Shown one piece after another: positions 11,901-24,944 of a DNA stretch of 64,000 bases. The stretch comes from Elmis aenea (lineage: Eukaryota > Arthropoda > Insecta > Coleoptera > Elmidae), in contig OX393581.1 of assembly GCA_947652605.1 (NCBI GenBank), positions 49,065,924 to 49,129,923 of the forward strand. The letters run 5' to 3'. Both the position numbers and the translations under genes were made by a program. Within the stretch, counting starts at the first letter, position 1; each line of letters starts with the position of its first letter. The notes under the pieces were generated by a model, which ran no database searches, was not told the DNA's origin, and worked only from the letters and a program-made list of their open reading frames with translations.

Positions 11901-14900
11901 ATTTTGAAAATTTTTCTCGAAAACGGCTTTTACGATTTTGTTCAAATTTTAGTATGTTATAGAGTTTATTTTTCTTAGTATAATGCCGTTTGTCTCAACT
12001 ATTTTGAAATTTAATTTCCAAAGTTATTCAAAAATTAAAAATCGTATTTAGAGGCTAATAATCCTTAATTTGCTCATAACTAACGTGTATAAGAAGTTTG
12101 AAGCCATTTGCTGTAGTTTTAAGAAAATCGATTTTTTTGTCGAAAAAAGTGCAAAGACTATAGCCTTTGTACTTTTCCCATTTTTCGCGAAAAATTAAAA
12201 ATCGTATTTAGGGGCTAATAATCCTTAACTTGCTCATAACTAACGTGTATAAGAAGTTTGAAGCCATTTGCTGTAGTTTTAAGAAAATCGATTTTTTTGT
12301 CGAAAAAAGTGCAAAAAATATATAGCCTTTTTTCTTAGTATAATGCCGTTTGTCTCAACCATTTTGAAATTTAATTTACAAAGTAATTCAGAAAATTAAA
12401 AATTTTGAAAATTTTTCTCGAAAACGGCTCTTACGATTTTGTTCAAATTTTAGTATGTTATAGAGTTTATTTTTCTTAGTATAATGCCGTTTATCTCAAC
12501 TATTTTGAAATTTAATTTACAAAGTAATTCAGAAAATTAAAAATTTTGAAAATTTTTCTCGAAAACGGCTCTTACGATTTTGTTCAAATTTTAGTATGTT
12601 ATAGAGTTTATTTTTCTTAGTATAATGCCGTTTTTCTTAACTATTTTGAAATTTAATTTACAAAGTTATTCAGAAAATTAAAAATTTTGAAAATTTTTCT
12701 CGAAAACGGCTCTTACGATTTTGTTCAAATTTTAGTATGTTATAGAGTTTATTTTTCTTAGTATGATGCCGTTTGTCTTAACTATTTTGAAATTTAATTT
12801 ACAAAGTTATTCAGAAAATTAAACATTTTGAAAATTTTTCTCGAAAACGGCTCTTACGATTTTGTTCAAATTTTAGTTGTTATAGAGTTTATTTTTCTTA
12901 GTATAATGCCGTTTGTCTCAACTATTTTGAAATTTAATTTACAAAGTTATTCAGAAAATTAAAAATTTTGAAAATTTTTCTCGAAAACGGCTTTTACGAT
13001 TTTGTTCAAATTTTAGTATGTTATAGAGTTTATTTTTATTAGTATAATGCCGTTTGTCTCAACTATTTTGAAATTTAATTTACAAAGTTATTTAGAAAAT
13101 TAAAAATTTTGAAATTTTTTCTCGAAAACGGCTCTTACGATTTTGTTCAAATTTTAGCATGTTATAGAGTTTATTTTTCTTAGTATAATGCCGTTTGTCT
13201 TAACTATTTTGAAATTTAATTTACAAAGTTATTCAGAAAATTAAAAATTTTGAAATTTTTTCTCGAAAACGGCTTTTACGATTTTGTTCAAATTTTAGTA
13301 TGTTATAGAGTTTATTTTTCTTAGTATAATGCCGTTTGTCTCAACTATTTTGAAATTTAATTTACAAAGTTATTCAGAAAATTAAAAATTTTGAAAATTT
13401 TGAAAATTTGTCTCGAAAACGGCTCTTACGATTTTGTTTAAATTTTAGTATGTTATAGAGTTTATTTTTCTTAGTATAATGCCGTTTGTCTCAACTATTT
13501 TGAAATTTAATTTACAAAGTTATTTCGAAAATTAAAAATTTTGAAAATTTTTCTCGAAAACGGCTCTTACGATTTTGTTCAAATTTTAGTATGTTATAGA
13601 GTTTATTTTTCTTAGTATAATGCCGTTTGTCTCAACTATTTTGAAATTTAATTTACAAAGTTATTTAGAAAATTAAAAATTTTGAAAATTTTTCTCGAAA
13701 ACGGCTCTTACGATTTTGTTCAAATTTTAGTATGTTATGGAGTTTATTTTTCTTAGTATAATGCCGTTTGTCTCAACTATTTTGAAATTTAATTTACAAA
13801 GTTATTTAGAAAATTAAAAATTTTGAAATTTTTTCTCGAAAACGGCTCTTACGATTTTGTTCAAATTTTAGCATGTTATAGAGTTTATTTTTCTTAGTAT
13901 AATGCCGTTTGTCTTAACTATTTTGAAATTTAATTTACAAAGTTATTCAGAAAATTTAAAATTTTGAAAATTTTTCTCGAAAACGGCTTTTACGATTTTG
14001 TTCAAATTTTAGTATGTTATAGAGTTTATTTTTCTTAGTATAATGCCGTTTGTCTCAACTATTTTGAAATTTAATTTACAAAGTTATTTCGAAAATTAAA
14101 AATTTTGAAAATTTTTCTTGAAAACGGCTCTTACGATTTTGTTCAAATTTTAGTATGTTATAGAGTTTATTTTTCTTAGTATAATGCCGTTTGTCTCAAC
14201 TATTTTGAAATTTAATTTACAAAGTTATTCAGAAAATTAAAAATTTTGAAAATTTGTCTCGAAAACGGCTCTTACGATTTTGTTCAAATTTTAGTATGTT
14301 ATAGAGTTTATTTTTCTTAGTATAATGCCGTTTCTCTCAACTATTTTGAAATTTAATTTCCAAAGTTATTCAAAAATTAAAAATCGTATTTAGAGGCTAA
14401 TAATCCTTAATTTGCTCATAACTAACGTGTATAAGAAGTTTAAACCAATTTGCTGTAGTTTTAAGAAAATCGATTTTTTTGTCGAAAAAAGTGCAAAGAC
14501 TATAGCCTTTGTACTTTTCCCATTTTTCGCGAAAAATTAAAAATCGTATTTAGGGGCTAATAATCCTTAATTTGCTCATAACTAACGTGTATAAGAAGTT
14601 TGAAGCCATTTGCTATAGTTTTAAGAAAATCGATTTTTTTGTCGAAAAAAGTGCAAAGACATAGCCTTTGTACTTTTCCCATTTTTCGCGAAAAATTAAA
14701 AATCGTATTTAGGGGCTAATAATCCTTAACTTGCTCATAACTAACGTGTATAAGAAGTTTGAAGCCATTTGCTGTAGTTTTAAGAAAATCGATTTTTTTG
14801 TCGAAAAAAGTGCAAAAAATATATAGCCTTTTTTCTTAGTATAATGCCGTTTGTCTCAACCATTTTGAAATTTAATTTACAAAGTAATTCAGAAAATTAA

Positions 14901-17507
14901 AAATTTTGAAAATTTTTCTCGAAAACGGCTCTTACGATTTTGTTCAAATTTTAGTATGTTATAGAGTTTATTTTTCTTAGTATAATGCCGTTTATCTCAA
15001 CTATTTTGAAATTTAATTTACAAAGTTATTCAGAAAATTAAAAATTTTGAAAATTTTTCTCGAAAACGGCTCTTACGATTTTGTTCAAATTTTAGCATGT
15101 TATAGAGTTTATTTTTCTTAGTATAATGCCGTTTGTCTTAACTATTTTGAAATTTAATTTACAAAGTTATTCGGAAAATTAAAAATTTTGAAAATTTTTC
15201 TCGAAAACGGCTTTTACGATTTTGTTCAAATTTTAGTATGTTATAGAGTTTATTTTTCTTAGTATAAAGCCGTTTGTCTCAACTATTTTGAAATTTAATT
15301 TACAAAGTTATTTCGAAAATTAAAAATTTTGAAAATTTTTCTCGAAAACGGCTCTTACGATTTTGTTCAAATTTTAGTATGTTATAGAGTTTATTTTTCT
15401 TAGTATAATGCCGTTTGTCTCAACTATTTTGAAATTTAATTTATAAAGTTATTCAGAAAATTAAAAATTTTGAAAATTTGTCTCGAAAACGGCTCTTACG
15501 ATTTTGTTCAAAATTTAGTATGTTATAGAGTTTATTTTTCTTAGTATAATGCCGTTTGTCTCAACTATTTTGAAATTTAATTTCCAAAGTTATTCAAAAA
15601 ATTAAAAATCGTATTTAGGGGCTAATAATCCTTAATTTGCTCATAACTAACGTGTATAAGAAGTTTGAAGCCATTTGCTGTAGTTTTAAGAAAATCGATT
15701 TTTTTGTCGAAAAAAGTGCAAAGACTTATAGCCTTTGTACTTTTCCCATTTTTCGCGAAAAATTAAAAATCGTATTTAGGGGCTAATAATCCTTAATTTG
15801 CTCATAACTAACGTGTATAAGAAGTTTGAAGCCATTTGCTATAGTTTTAAGAAAATCGATTTTTTTGTCGAAAAAAGTGCAAAGACTATAGCCTTTGTAC
15901 TTTTCCCATTTTTCGCGAAAAATTAAAAATCGTATTTAGGGGCTAATAATCCTTAATTCGCTCATAACTAATGTGTATAAGAAGTTTGAAGCCATTTGCT
16001 GTAGTTTTAAGAAAATCGATTTTTTTGTCGAAAAAAGTGCAAAGACTATAGCCTTTGTACTTTTCCCATTTTTCGCGAAAAATTAAAAATCGTATTTAGG
16101 GGCTAATAATCCTTAACTTGCTCATAACTAACGTGTATAAGAAGTTTGAAGCCATTTGCTGTAGTTTTAAGAAAATCGATTTTTTTGTCGAAAAAAGTGC
16201 AAAAAATATATAGCCTTTTTTCTTAGTATAATGCCGTTTGTCTCAACCATTTTGAAATTTAATTTACAAAGTAATTCAGAAAATTAAAAATTTTGAAAAT
16301 TTTTCTCGAAAACGGCTCTTACGATTTTGTTCAAATTTTAGTATGTTATAGAGTTTATTTTTCTTAGTATAATGCCGTTTATCTCAACTATTTTGAAATT
16401 TAATTTACAAAGTTATTCAGAAAATTAAAAATTTTGAAAATTTTTCTCGAAAACGGCTCTTACGATTTTGTTCAAATTTTAGTATGTTATAGAGTTTATT
16501 TTTCTTAGTATAATGCCGTTTGTCTTAACTATTTTGAAATTTAATTTACAAAGTTATTCAGAAAATTAAAAATTTTGAAAATTTTTCTCGAAAACGGCTT
16601 TTACGATTTTGTTCAAATTTTAGTATGTTATAGAGTTTATTTTTCTTAGTATAATGCCGTTTGTCTCAACTATTTTGAAATTTAATTTACAAAGTTATTC
16701 AGAAAATTAAAAATTTTGAAAATTTTTCTCGAAAACGGCTTTTACGATTTTGTTCAAATTTTAGTATGTTATAGAGTTTATTTTTCTTAGTATAATGCCG
16801 TTTGTCTCAACTATTTTGAAATTTAATTTACAAAGTTATTTCGAAAATTAAAAATTTTGAAAATTTTTCTCGAAAACGGCTTTTACGATTTTGTTCAAAT
16901 TTTAGTATGTTATAGAGTTTATTTTTCTTAGTATAATGCCGTTTGTCTCAACTATTTTGAAATTTAATTTACAAAGTTATTTAGAAAATTAAAAATTTTG
17001 AAAATTTTTCTCGAAAACGGCTCTTACGATTTTGTTCAAATTTTAGTATGTTATAGAGTTTATTTTTCTTAGTATAATGCCGTTTGTCTCAACTATTTTG
17101 AAATTTAATTTACAAAGTTATTTGGAAAATTAAAAATTTTGAAATTTTTTCTCGAAAACGGCTCTTACGATTTTGTTCAAATTTTAGCATGTTATAGAGT
17201 TTATTTTTCTTAGTATAATGCCGTTTGTCTTAACTATTTTGAAATTTAATTTACAAAGTTATTCAGAAAATTAAAAATTTTGAAAATTTTTCTCGAAAAC
17301 GGCTTTTACGATTTTGTTCAAATTTTAGTATGTTATAGAGTTTATTTTTCTTAGTATAATGCCGTTTGTCTCAACTATATTGAAATTTAATTTACAAAGT
17401 TATTTCGAAAATTTAAAATTTTTAAAATTTTTCTCGAAAACGGCTCTTACGATTTTGTTCAAATTTTAGTATGTTATAGAGTTTATTTTTCTTAGTATAA
17501 TGCCGTT

Positions 17508-20500
17508 TGTCCCAACTATTTTGAAATTTAATTTACAAAGTTATTCAGAAAATTAAAAATTTTGAAAATTTGTCTCGAAAACGGCTCTTACGATTTTGTT
17601 CAAATTTTAGTATGTTATAGAGTTTATTTTTCTTAGTATAATGCCGTTTGTCTCAACTATTTTGAAATTTAATTTCCAAAGTTATTTAAAAAATTAAAAA
17701 TCGTATTTAGGGGCTAATAATCCTTAACTTGCTCATAACTAACGTGTATAAGAAGTTTGAAGCCATTTGCTGTAGTTTTAAGAAAATCGATTTTTTTGTC
17801 GAAAAAAGTGCAAAAAATATATAGCCTTTTTTCTTAGTATAATGCCGTTTGTCTCAACCATTTTGAAATTTAATTTACAAAGTAATTCAGAAAATTAAAA
17901 ATTTTGAAAATTTTTCTCGAAAACGGCTCTTACGATTTTGTTCAAATTTTAGTATGTTATAGAGTTTATTTTTCTTAGTATAATGCCGTTTGTCTCAACT
18001 ATTTTGAAATTTAATTTACAAAGTTATTTCGAAAATTAAAAATTTTGAAAATTTTTCTCGAAAACGGCTCTTACGATTTTGTTCAAATTTTAGTATGTTA
18101 TAGAGTTTATTTTTCTCAGTATAATGCCGTTTGTCTCAACTATTTTGAAATTTAATTTACAAAGTTATTTAGAAAATTAAAAATTTTGAAAATTTTTCTC
18201 GAAAACGGCTTTTACGATTTTGTTCAAATTTTAGTATGTTATAGAGTTTATTTTTCTTAGTATAATGCCGTTTGTCCCAACTATTTTGAAATTTAATTTA
18301 CAAAGTTATTCAGAAAATTAAAAATTTTGAAAATTTGTCTCGAAAACGGCTCTTACGATTTTGTTCAAATTTTAGTATGTTATAGAGTTTATTTTTCTTA
18401 GTATAATGCCGTTTGTCTCAACTATTTTGAAATTTAATTTCCAAAGTTATTTAAAAAATTAAAAATCGTATTTAGGGGCTAATAATCCTTAACTTGCTCA
18501 TAACTAACGTGTATAAGAAGTTTGAAGCCATTTGCTGTAGTTTTAAGAAAATCGATTTTTTTGTCGAAAAAAGTGCAAAAAATATATAGCCTTTTTTCTT
18601 AGTATAATGCCGTTTGTCTCAACCATTTTGAAATTTAATTTACAAAGTAATTCAGAAAATTAAAAATTTTGAAAATTTTTCTCGAAAACGGCTCTTACGA
18701 TTTTGTTCAAATTTTAGTATGTTATAGAGTTTATTTTTCTTAGTATAATGCCGTTTGTCTCAACTATTTTGAAATTTAATTTACAAAGTTATTCAAAAAA
18801 TTAAAAATTTTGAAAATTTGTCTCGAAAACGGCTCTTACGATTTTGTTCAAATTTTAGTATGTTATAGAGTTTATTTTTCTTAGTATAATGCCGTTTGTC
18901 TCAACTATTTTGAAATTTAATTTACAAAGTTATTTCGAAAATTAAAAATTTTGAAAATTTTTCTCGAAAACGGCTCTTACGATTTTGTTCAAATTTTAGT
19001 ATGTTATAGAGTTTATTTTTCTTAGTATAATGCCGTTTGTCTCAACTATTTTGAAATTTAATTTACAAAGTTATTTAGAAAATTAAAAATTTTGAAAATT
19101 TTTCTCGAAAACGGCTCTTACGATTTTGTTCAAATTTTAGTATGTTATAGAGTTTATTTTTCTTAGTATAATGCCGTTTGTCTCAACTATTTTGAAATTT
19201 AATTTACAAAGTTATTCAGAAAATTAAAAATTTTGAAAATTTGTCTCGAAAACGGCTCTTACGATTTTGTTCAAATTTTAGTATGTTATAGAGTTTATTT
19301 TTCTTAGTATAATGCCGTTTGTCTCAACTATTTTGAAATTTAATTTACAAAGTTATTTCGAAAATTAAAAATTTTGAAAATTTGTCTCGAAAACGGCTCT
19401 TACGATTTTGTTCAAATTTTAGTATGTTATAGAGTTTATTTTTCTTAGTATAATGCCGTTTGTCTCAACTATTTTGAAATTTAATTTACAAAGTTATTTA
19501 GAAAATTAAAAATTTTGAAAATTTTTCTCGAAAACGGCTTTTACGATTTTGTTCAAATTTTAGTATGTTATAGAGTTTATTTTTCTTAGTATAATGCCGT
19601 TTGTCCCAACTATTTTGAAATTTAATTTACAAAGTTATTCAGAAAATTAAAAATTTTGAAAATTTGTCTCGAAAACGGCTCTTACGATTTTGTTCAAATT
19701 TTAGTATGTTATAGAGTTTATTTTTCTTAGTATAATGCCGTTTGTCTCAACTATTTTGAAATTTAATTTCCAAAGTTATTTAAAAAATTAAAAATCGTAT
19801 TTAGGGGCTAATAATCCTTAACTTGCTCATAACTAACGTGTATAAGAAGTTTGAAGCCATTTGCTGTAGTTTTAAGAAAATCGATTTTTTTGTCGAAAAA
19901 AGTGCAAAAAATATATAGCCTTTTTTCTTAGTATAATGCCGTTTGTCTCAACCATTTTGAAATTTAATTTACAAAGTAATTCAGAAAATTAAAAATTTTG
20001 AAAATTTTTCTCGAAAACGGCTCTTACGATTTTGTTCAAATTTTAGTATGTTATAGAGTTTATTTTTCTTAGTATAATGCCGTTTGTCTCAACTATTTTG
20101 AAATTTAATTTACAAAGTTATTCAGAAAATTAAAAATTTTGAAAATTTGTCTCGAAAACGGCTCTTACGATTTTGTTCAAATTTTAGTATGTTATAGAGT
20201 TTATTTTTCTTAGTATAATGCCGTTTGTCTCAACTATTTTGAAATTTAATTTACAAAGTTATTTCGAAAATTAAAAATTTTGAAAATTTTTCTCGAAAAC
20301 GGCTCTTACGATTTTGTTCAAATTTTAGTATGTTATAGAGTTTATTTTTCTTAGTATAATGCCGTTTGTCTCAACTATTTTGAAATTTAATTTACAAAGT
20401 TATTTAGAAAATTAAAAATTTTGAAAATTTTTCTCGAAAACGGCTCTTACGATTTTGTTCAAATTTTAGTATGTTATAGAGTTTATTTTTCTTAGTATAA

Positions 20501-21918
20501 TGCCGTTTGTCTCAACTATTTTGAAATTTAATTTACAAAGTTATTCAGAAAATTAAAAATTTTGAAAATTTGTCTCGAAAACGGCTCTTACGATTTTGTT
20601 CAAATTTTAGTATGTTATAGAGTTTATTTTTCTTAGTATAATGCCGTTTGTCTCAACTATTTTGAAATTTAATTTACAAAGTTATTTCGAAAATTAAAAA
20701 TTTTGAAAATTTTTCTCGAAAACGGCTCTTACGATTTTGTTCAAATTTTAGTATGTTATAGAGTTTATTTTTCTTAGTATAATGCCGTTTGTCTCAACTA
20801 TTTTGAAATTTAATTTACAAAGTTATTTAGAAAATTAAAAATTTTGAAAATTTTTCTCGAAAACGGCTCTTACGATTTTGTTCAAATTTTAGTATGTTAT
20901 AGAGTTTATTTTTCTTAGTATAATGCCGTTTGTCTCAACTATTTTGAAATTTAATTTACAAAGTTATTTAGAAAATTAAAAATTTTGAAATTTTTTCTCG
21001 AAAACGGCTCTTACGATTTTGTTCAAATTTTAGCATGTTATAGAGTTTATTTTTCTTAGTTTAATGCCGTTTGTCTTAACTATTTTGAAATTTAATTTAC
21101 AAAGTTATTCAGAAAATTAAAAATTTTGAAAATTTTTCTCGAAAACGGCTTTTACGATTTTGTTCAAATTTTAGTATGTTATAGAGTTTATTTTTCTTAG
21201 TATAATGCCGTTTGTCTCAACTATTTTGAAATTTAATTTACAAAGTTATTTCGAAAATTAAAAATTTTGAAAATTTTTCTCGAAAACGGCTTTTACGATT
21301 TTGTTCAAATTTTAGTATGTTATAGAGTTTATTTTTCTTAGTATAATGCCGTTTGTCTCAACTATTTTGAAATTTAATTTACAAAGTTATTTAGAAAATT
21401 AAAAATTTTGAAAATTTTTCTCGAAAACGGCTCTTACGATTTTGTTCAAATTTTAGTATGTTATAGAGTTTATTTTTCTTAGTATAATGCCGTTTGTCTC
21501 AACTATTTTGAAATTTAATTTACAAAGTTATTTAGAAAATTAAAAATTTTGAAATTTTTTCTCGAAAACGGCTCTTACGATTTTGTTCAAATTTTAGCAT
21601 GTTATAGAGTTTATTTTTCTTAGTATAATGCCGTTTGTCTTAACTATTTTGAAATTTAATTTACAAAGTTATTCAGAAAATTAAAAATTTTGAAAATTTT
21701 TCTCGAAAACGGCTTTTACGATTTTGTTCAAATTTTAGTATGTTATAGAGTTTATTTTTCTTAGTATAATGCCATTTGTCTCAACTATATTGAAATTTAA
21801 TTTACAAAGTTATTTCGAAAATTTAAAATTTTTAAAATTTTTCTCGAAAACGGCTTTTACGATTTTGTTCAAATTTTAGTATGTTATAGAGTTTATTTTT
21901 CTTAGTATAATGCCGTTT
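17508..21918 (+). repeat. Related higher-order units marked by gtcccaac
   Basis: The rare variant tgtcccaac occurs at 17508, 18273, 19602 and 21918 with spacings of 765, 1329 and 2316 bp. The differences are 564 bp (4 x 141) and 987 bp (7 x 141), so the units differ by whole A monomers. Each marker is followed by ttattcag with gtctcg, then an A with ttaatttcc, then B. Confidence 0.82.
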
Positions 21919-22529
21919 GTCCCAACTATTTTGAAATTTAATTTACAAAGTTATTCAGAAAATTAAAAATTTTGAAAATTTGTCTCGAAAACGGCTCTTA
22001 CGATTTTGTTCAAATTTTAGTATGTTATAGAGTTTATTTTTCTTAGTATAATGCCGTTTGTCTCAACTATTTTGAAATTTAATTTCCAAAGTTATTTAAA
22101 AAATTAAAAATCGTATTTAGGGGCTAATAATCCTTAATTTGCTCATAACTAACGTGTATAAGAAGTTTGAAGCCATTTGCTGTAGTTTTAAGAAAATCGA
22201 TTTTTTTGTCGAAAAAAGTGCAAAGACTATAGCCTTTGTACTTTTCCCATTTTTCGCGAAAAATTAAAAATCGTATTTAGGGGCTAATAATCCTTAACTT
22301 GCTCATAACTAACGTGTATAAGAAGTTTGAAGCCATTTGCTGTAGTTTTAAGAAAATCGATTTTTTTGTCGAAAAAAGTGCAAAAAATATATAGCCTTTT
22401 TTCTTAGTATAATGCCGTTTGTCTCAACCATTTTGAAATTTAATTTACAAAGTAATTCAGAAAATTAAAAATTTTGAAAATTTTTCTCGAAAACGGCTCT
22501 TACGATTTTGTTCAAATTTTAGTATGTTA

Positions 22530-22531
22530 TA
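22530..22531. repeat. TA target-site duplication, left of copy 1 (partner 24020-24021)
   Basis: The uninterrupted A monomer reads gttatagag. Here it reads gttata before CAGGG, and CCCTG is followed by tagag, so TA is duplicated. This matches Tc1/mariner-type integration. Confidence 0.9.
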
Positions 22532-23092
22532 CAGGGTTATTCAAATTCGAGGCCCACCATGGGGATCTCGCTTATTATAATAGCTAGAGTATAGGTTTAA
22601 ATTTGGCAAAGTTGCTAAATTTTGTGCTCATTAATAATCCAAAGAGAAATTGGAAATATCTCAAACGGTATACAAGAAAATTAGGAAAAACCGGAAAATG
22701 CGATTTTTGAAAATCGTCTATAACTCCTTTGGAATTTGAAATATTTTAAATGTGTAAAGACATTACCGAAGCAACTTTTCAAGCCGAATCGAATGGTGGT
22801 CACAAATTTTTGCTAGATCGATTCGTTTTTGTTTTATGACAACCAACTTTGTTTTTTCTTATGGGAGCAATTTTCGCTATTTACATAATCAAATAGCATT
22901 TATTTTTCTGAATCCATTGAGATATCACACATGGTATTTTACTTCTACATTAATTGTCAAATTTTGAAAAAAAAAACGGTTTTAACAATAACAACTATAA
23001 ATCAGGTAGGTCGGTCATTTTAGTTTATGTTGTTTCCATGACTACCAATCAACAAACTAAAAGTCTGTTACTTGTCACATTAATAAATTCGT
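22532..23092 (+). repeat. Left terminal inverted repeat, copy 1
   Basis: This 561-bp arm is complementary to 23460-24019 from CAGGGTTATTC inward to cattaataaattcg. Differences are scattered substitutions and small indels, for example gtgctcattaataatcc against the complement of ggactatcaatgagcat. It includes aaaatcgtctataactcc and a run of nine or ten A near 22970. Confidence 0.88.
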
Positions 23093-23459
23093 AAAAATGA
23101 ACTTTAATTTTTTATTCATTGAATAGGAACTCTACACTGTCAAGTCAACGATATGCAGAAACATATCCAGATAGAAGACAACCCTCGCACACATATTTTT
23201 GTTCGTTGGACAGAAACATAGGGAAATATGAGGCTTTTGCCAAAATTAGAGAAAAAAATGGCAGAAAGGTTTCAGATAACAATAAAAAAAAAACATTTTT
23301 ATTAGAAACATATCCGGAAAAAACACTATTTTTCAATGTTAAACAGAAACTTAAGTAAATTTGTATAAAGCATGTGATAAGGTATAACAAAACTTAAAAG
23401 AACAGTATAAAAAATTCGGAGCATATCGCGTTTTTCTTCATTATTAAAATTAATATTTG
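23093..23459 (+). other. Unique loop of foldback element, copy 1
   Basis: These 367 bp separate the two arms and are the only part of the element without an inverted partner. They contain the helix-turn-helix remnant and AT-rich sequence. I see no other feature. Confidence 0.8.
23119..23358 (+). pseudogene. Helix-turn-helix (DUF4817-like) transposase fragment, copy 1
   Basis: A 79-codon open stretch in the transposon loop begins at TTG and contains no ATG, so it is not a credible gene. Residues 10-33 (around RYAETYPDRRQPSH, then F and LDRN) resemble the DNA-binding helix-turn-helix segment seen in many arthropod transposon-related proteins annotated DUF4817, where an R-Y-x-x-x-x-P-x-R-R-x-P-S pattern is typical. 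The resemblance is from memory of the family, not a search. No DDE/D catalytic domain follows: the frame ends after a lysine-rich stretch, close to the right inverted repeat. It is most likely a relic of the autonomous parent element, kept between two expanded inverted repeats. The identical copy is at 25532-25771. The antisense frames here are palindrome shadows. Confidence 0.55.
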
Positions 23460-24019
23460 CGAATTTATTAATGTGACAAGTAATAGACTTTCAAAACTTT
23501 GTTGATTGGTTGTCATGGAAACAACATAAACTACAATGACCGGCCTACCTGATTTATAGTTGTTATTGTTAAAAACGTTTTTTTTCAAATTTGACAATTA
23601 ATGTAGAAGTAAAATACCATGTGTGATATCTCAATGGATTCAGAAAAATAAATGCTATTTGATTATGTAAATAGCAAAAATTGTGCCCATAAGAAAAAAC
23701 AAAGTTGGTTGTCATAAAACAAAAACGAATCGATCTAGCAAAAATTTGTGACCACCATTCGATTCGGCTTGAAAAGTTGCTTGGGCAATGTCTTTACACA
23801 TTTAAAATATTTCAAATTCCAAAGAAGTTATAGACGATTTTCAAAAATCGCATTTTCCAGTTTTTCCTAATTTTCTCGGATACCGTTTGAGATATTTCCA
23901 ATTTCTCTTTGGACTATCAATGAGCATCAAATTTAGCAACTTTGCCAAATTTAAACCTATACTCTAGCTATTATAATAAGCGAGATCCCCATGGTGGGCC
24001 TCGAATTTGAATAACCCTG
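23460..24019 (-). repeat. Right terminal inverted repeat, copy 1
   Basis: This 560-bp arm is complementary to 22532-23092 and ends ...gaataaccctg. The strand is given relative to the left arm. Antisense open stretches in it are low-complexity and also appear in the other copy, so they are not called as genes. Confidence 0.88.
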
Positions 24020-24944
24020 TAGAGTTTATTTTTCTTAGTATAATGCCGTTTATCTCAACTATTTTGAAATTTAATTTACAAAGTTATTCAGAAAATTAAA
24101 AATTTTGAAAATTTTTCTCGAAAACGGCTCTTACGATTTTGTTCAAATTTTAGTATGTTATAGAGTTTATTTTTCTTAGTATAATGCCGTTTGTCTTAAC
24201 TATTTTGAAATTTAATTTACAGTTATTCAGAAAATTAAAAATTTTGAAAATTTTTCTCGAAAACGGCTCTTACGATTTTGTTCAAATTTTAGTATGTTAT
24301 AGAGTTTATTTTTCTTAGTATAATGCCGTTTGTCTCAACTATTTTGAAATTTAATTTACAAAGTTATTTAGAAAATTAAAAATTTTGAAAATTTTTCTCG
24401 AAAACGGCTCTTACGATTTTGTTCAAATTTTAGTATGTTATAGAGTTTATTTTTCTTAGTATAATGCCGTTTGTCTCAACTATTTTGAAATTTAATTTCC
24501 AAAGTTATTTAAAAAATTAAAAATCGTATTTAGGGGCTAATAATCCTTAATTTGCTCATAACTAACGTGTATAAGAAGTTTGAAGCCATTTGCTGTAGTT
24601 TTAAGAAAATCGATTTTTTTGTCGAAAAAAGTGCAAAGACTATAGCCTTTGTACTTTTCCCATTTTTCGCGAAAAATTAAAAATCGTATTTAGGGGCTAA
24701 TAATCCTTAACTTGCTCATAACTAACGTGTATAAGAAGTTTGAAGCCATTTGCTGTAGTTTTAAGAAAATCGATTTTTTTGTCGAAAAAAGTGCAAAAAA
24801 TATATAGCCTTTTTTCTTAGTATAATGCCGTTTGTCTCAACCATTTTGAAATTTAATTTACAAAGTAATTCAGAAAATTAAAAATTTTGAAAATTTTTCT
24901 CGAAAACGGCTCTTACGATTTTGTTCAAATTTTAGTATGTTATA
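24020..24944 (+). repeat. Satellite block between the two foldback elements
   Basis: These 925 bp contain A monomers, a short B run and A monomers again. It begins with a TA target repeat and an A of the atctcaac type and ends with a TA target repeat after an A of the caacc type. It joins the right flank of the first element to the left flank of the second, as expected for a tandem duplication of one insertion. Confidence 0.93.

Larger units (their letters stand above)
1..22531 (+). repeat. Composite A/B satellite array, block 1
   Basis: This is a continuous head-to-tail array of a 141-bp monomer (A) and a 160-bp monomer (B). A runs from tagagtttattttt to agtatgtta; B runs from cgcgaaaaatt to ttttcccattttt. 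Runs of A alternate with runs of 1-4 B. All monomers are in the same orientation. Every frame is closed by stops, so the array is non-coding. Higher-order repeats of about 2250 and 1216 bp are clear up to 9 kb; from 9 to 22 kb the order is more mixed but uses the same variant monomers. One A monomer near 13390 carries a 10-bp internal duplication, and one near 12866 has lost part of tagtatgtta. The block ends at the TA target site of the foldback transposon. Confidence 0.97.
22532..24019. mobile_element. Foldback DNA transposon, TA-flanked, non-autonomous, copy 1
   Basis: This 1488-bp insertion has ends CAGGGTTATTCAAATTCG and its reverse complement, TA duplication, and inverted repeats covering about three quarters of its length. 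The 367-bp centre holds only a fragment of coding sequence with no ATG, so it cannot make a transposase and would need one supplied elsewhere. TA duplication and the helix-turn-helix remnant point to the Tc1/mariner (IS630) superfamily; family assignment is an inference. The arms differ from each other at scattered sites, but the element appears identical to the copy at 24945-26432. Confidence 0.88.

Noticed and set aside
1..22531. CRISPR-like array
   Set aside because: The repeats are contiguous with no unique spacers, and the two long monomers and eukaryotic transposons fit satellite DNA.
23145..23597. Antisense open frames in the foldback element
   Set aside because: They are low-complexity frames on the opposite strand of the loop and arm, duplicated with the element, and match no family I know.
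22532..24019. Monomer B as a derivative of the foldback element
   Set aside because: Shared strings (taataatcc, atcgat near T runs) are only about 9 bp and can arise by chance in AT-rich DNA.
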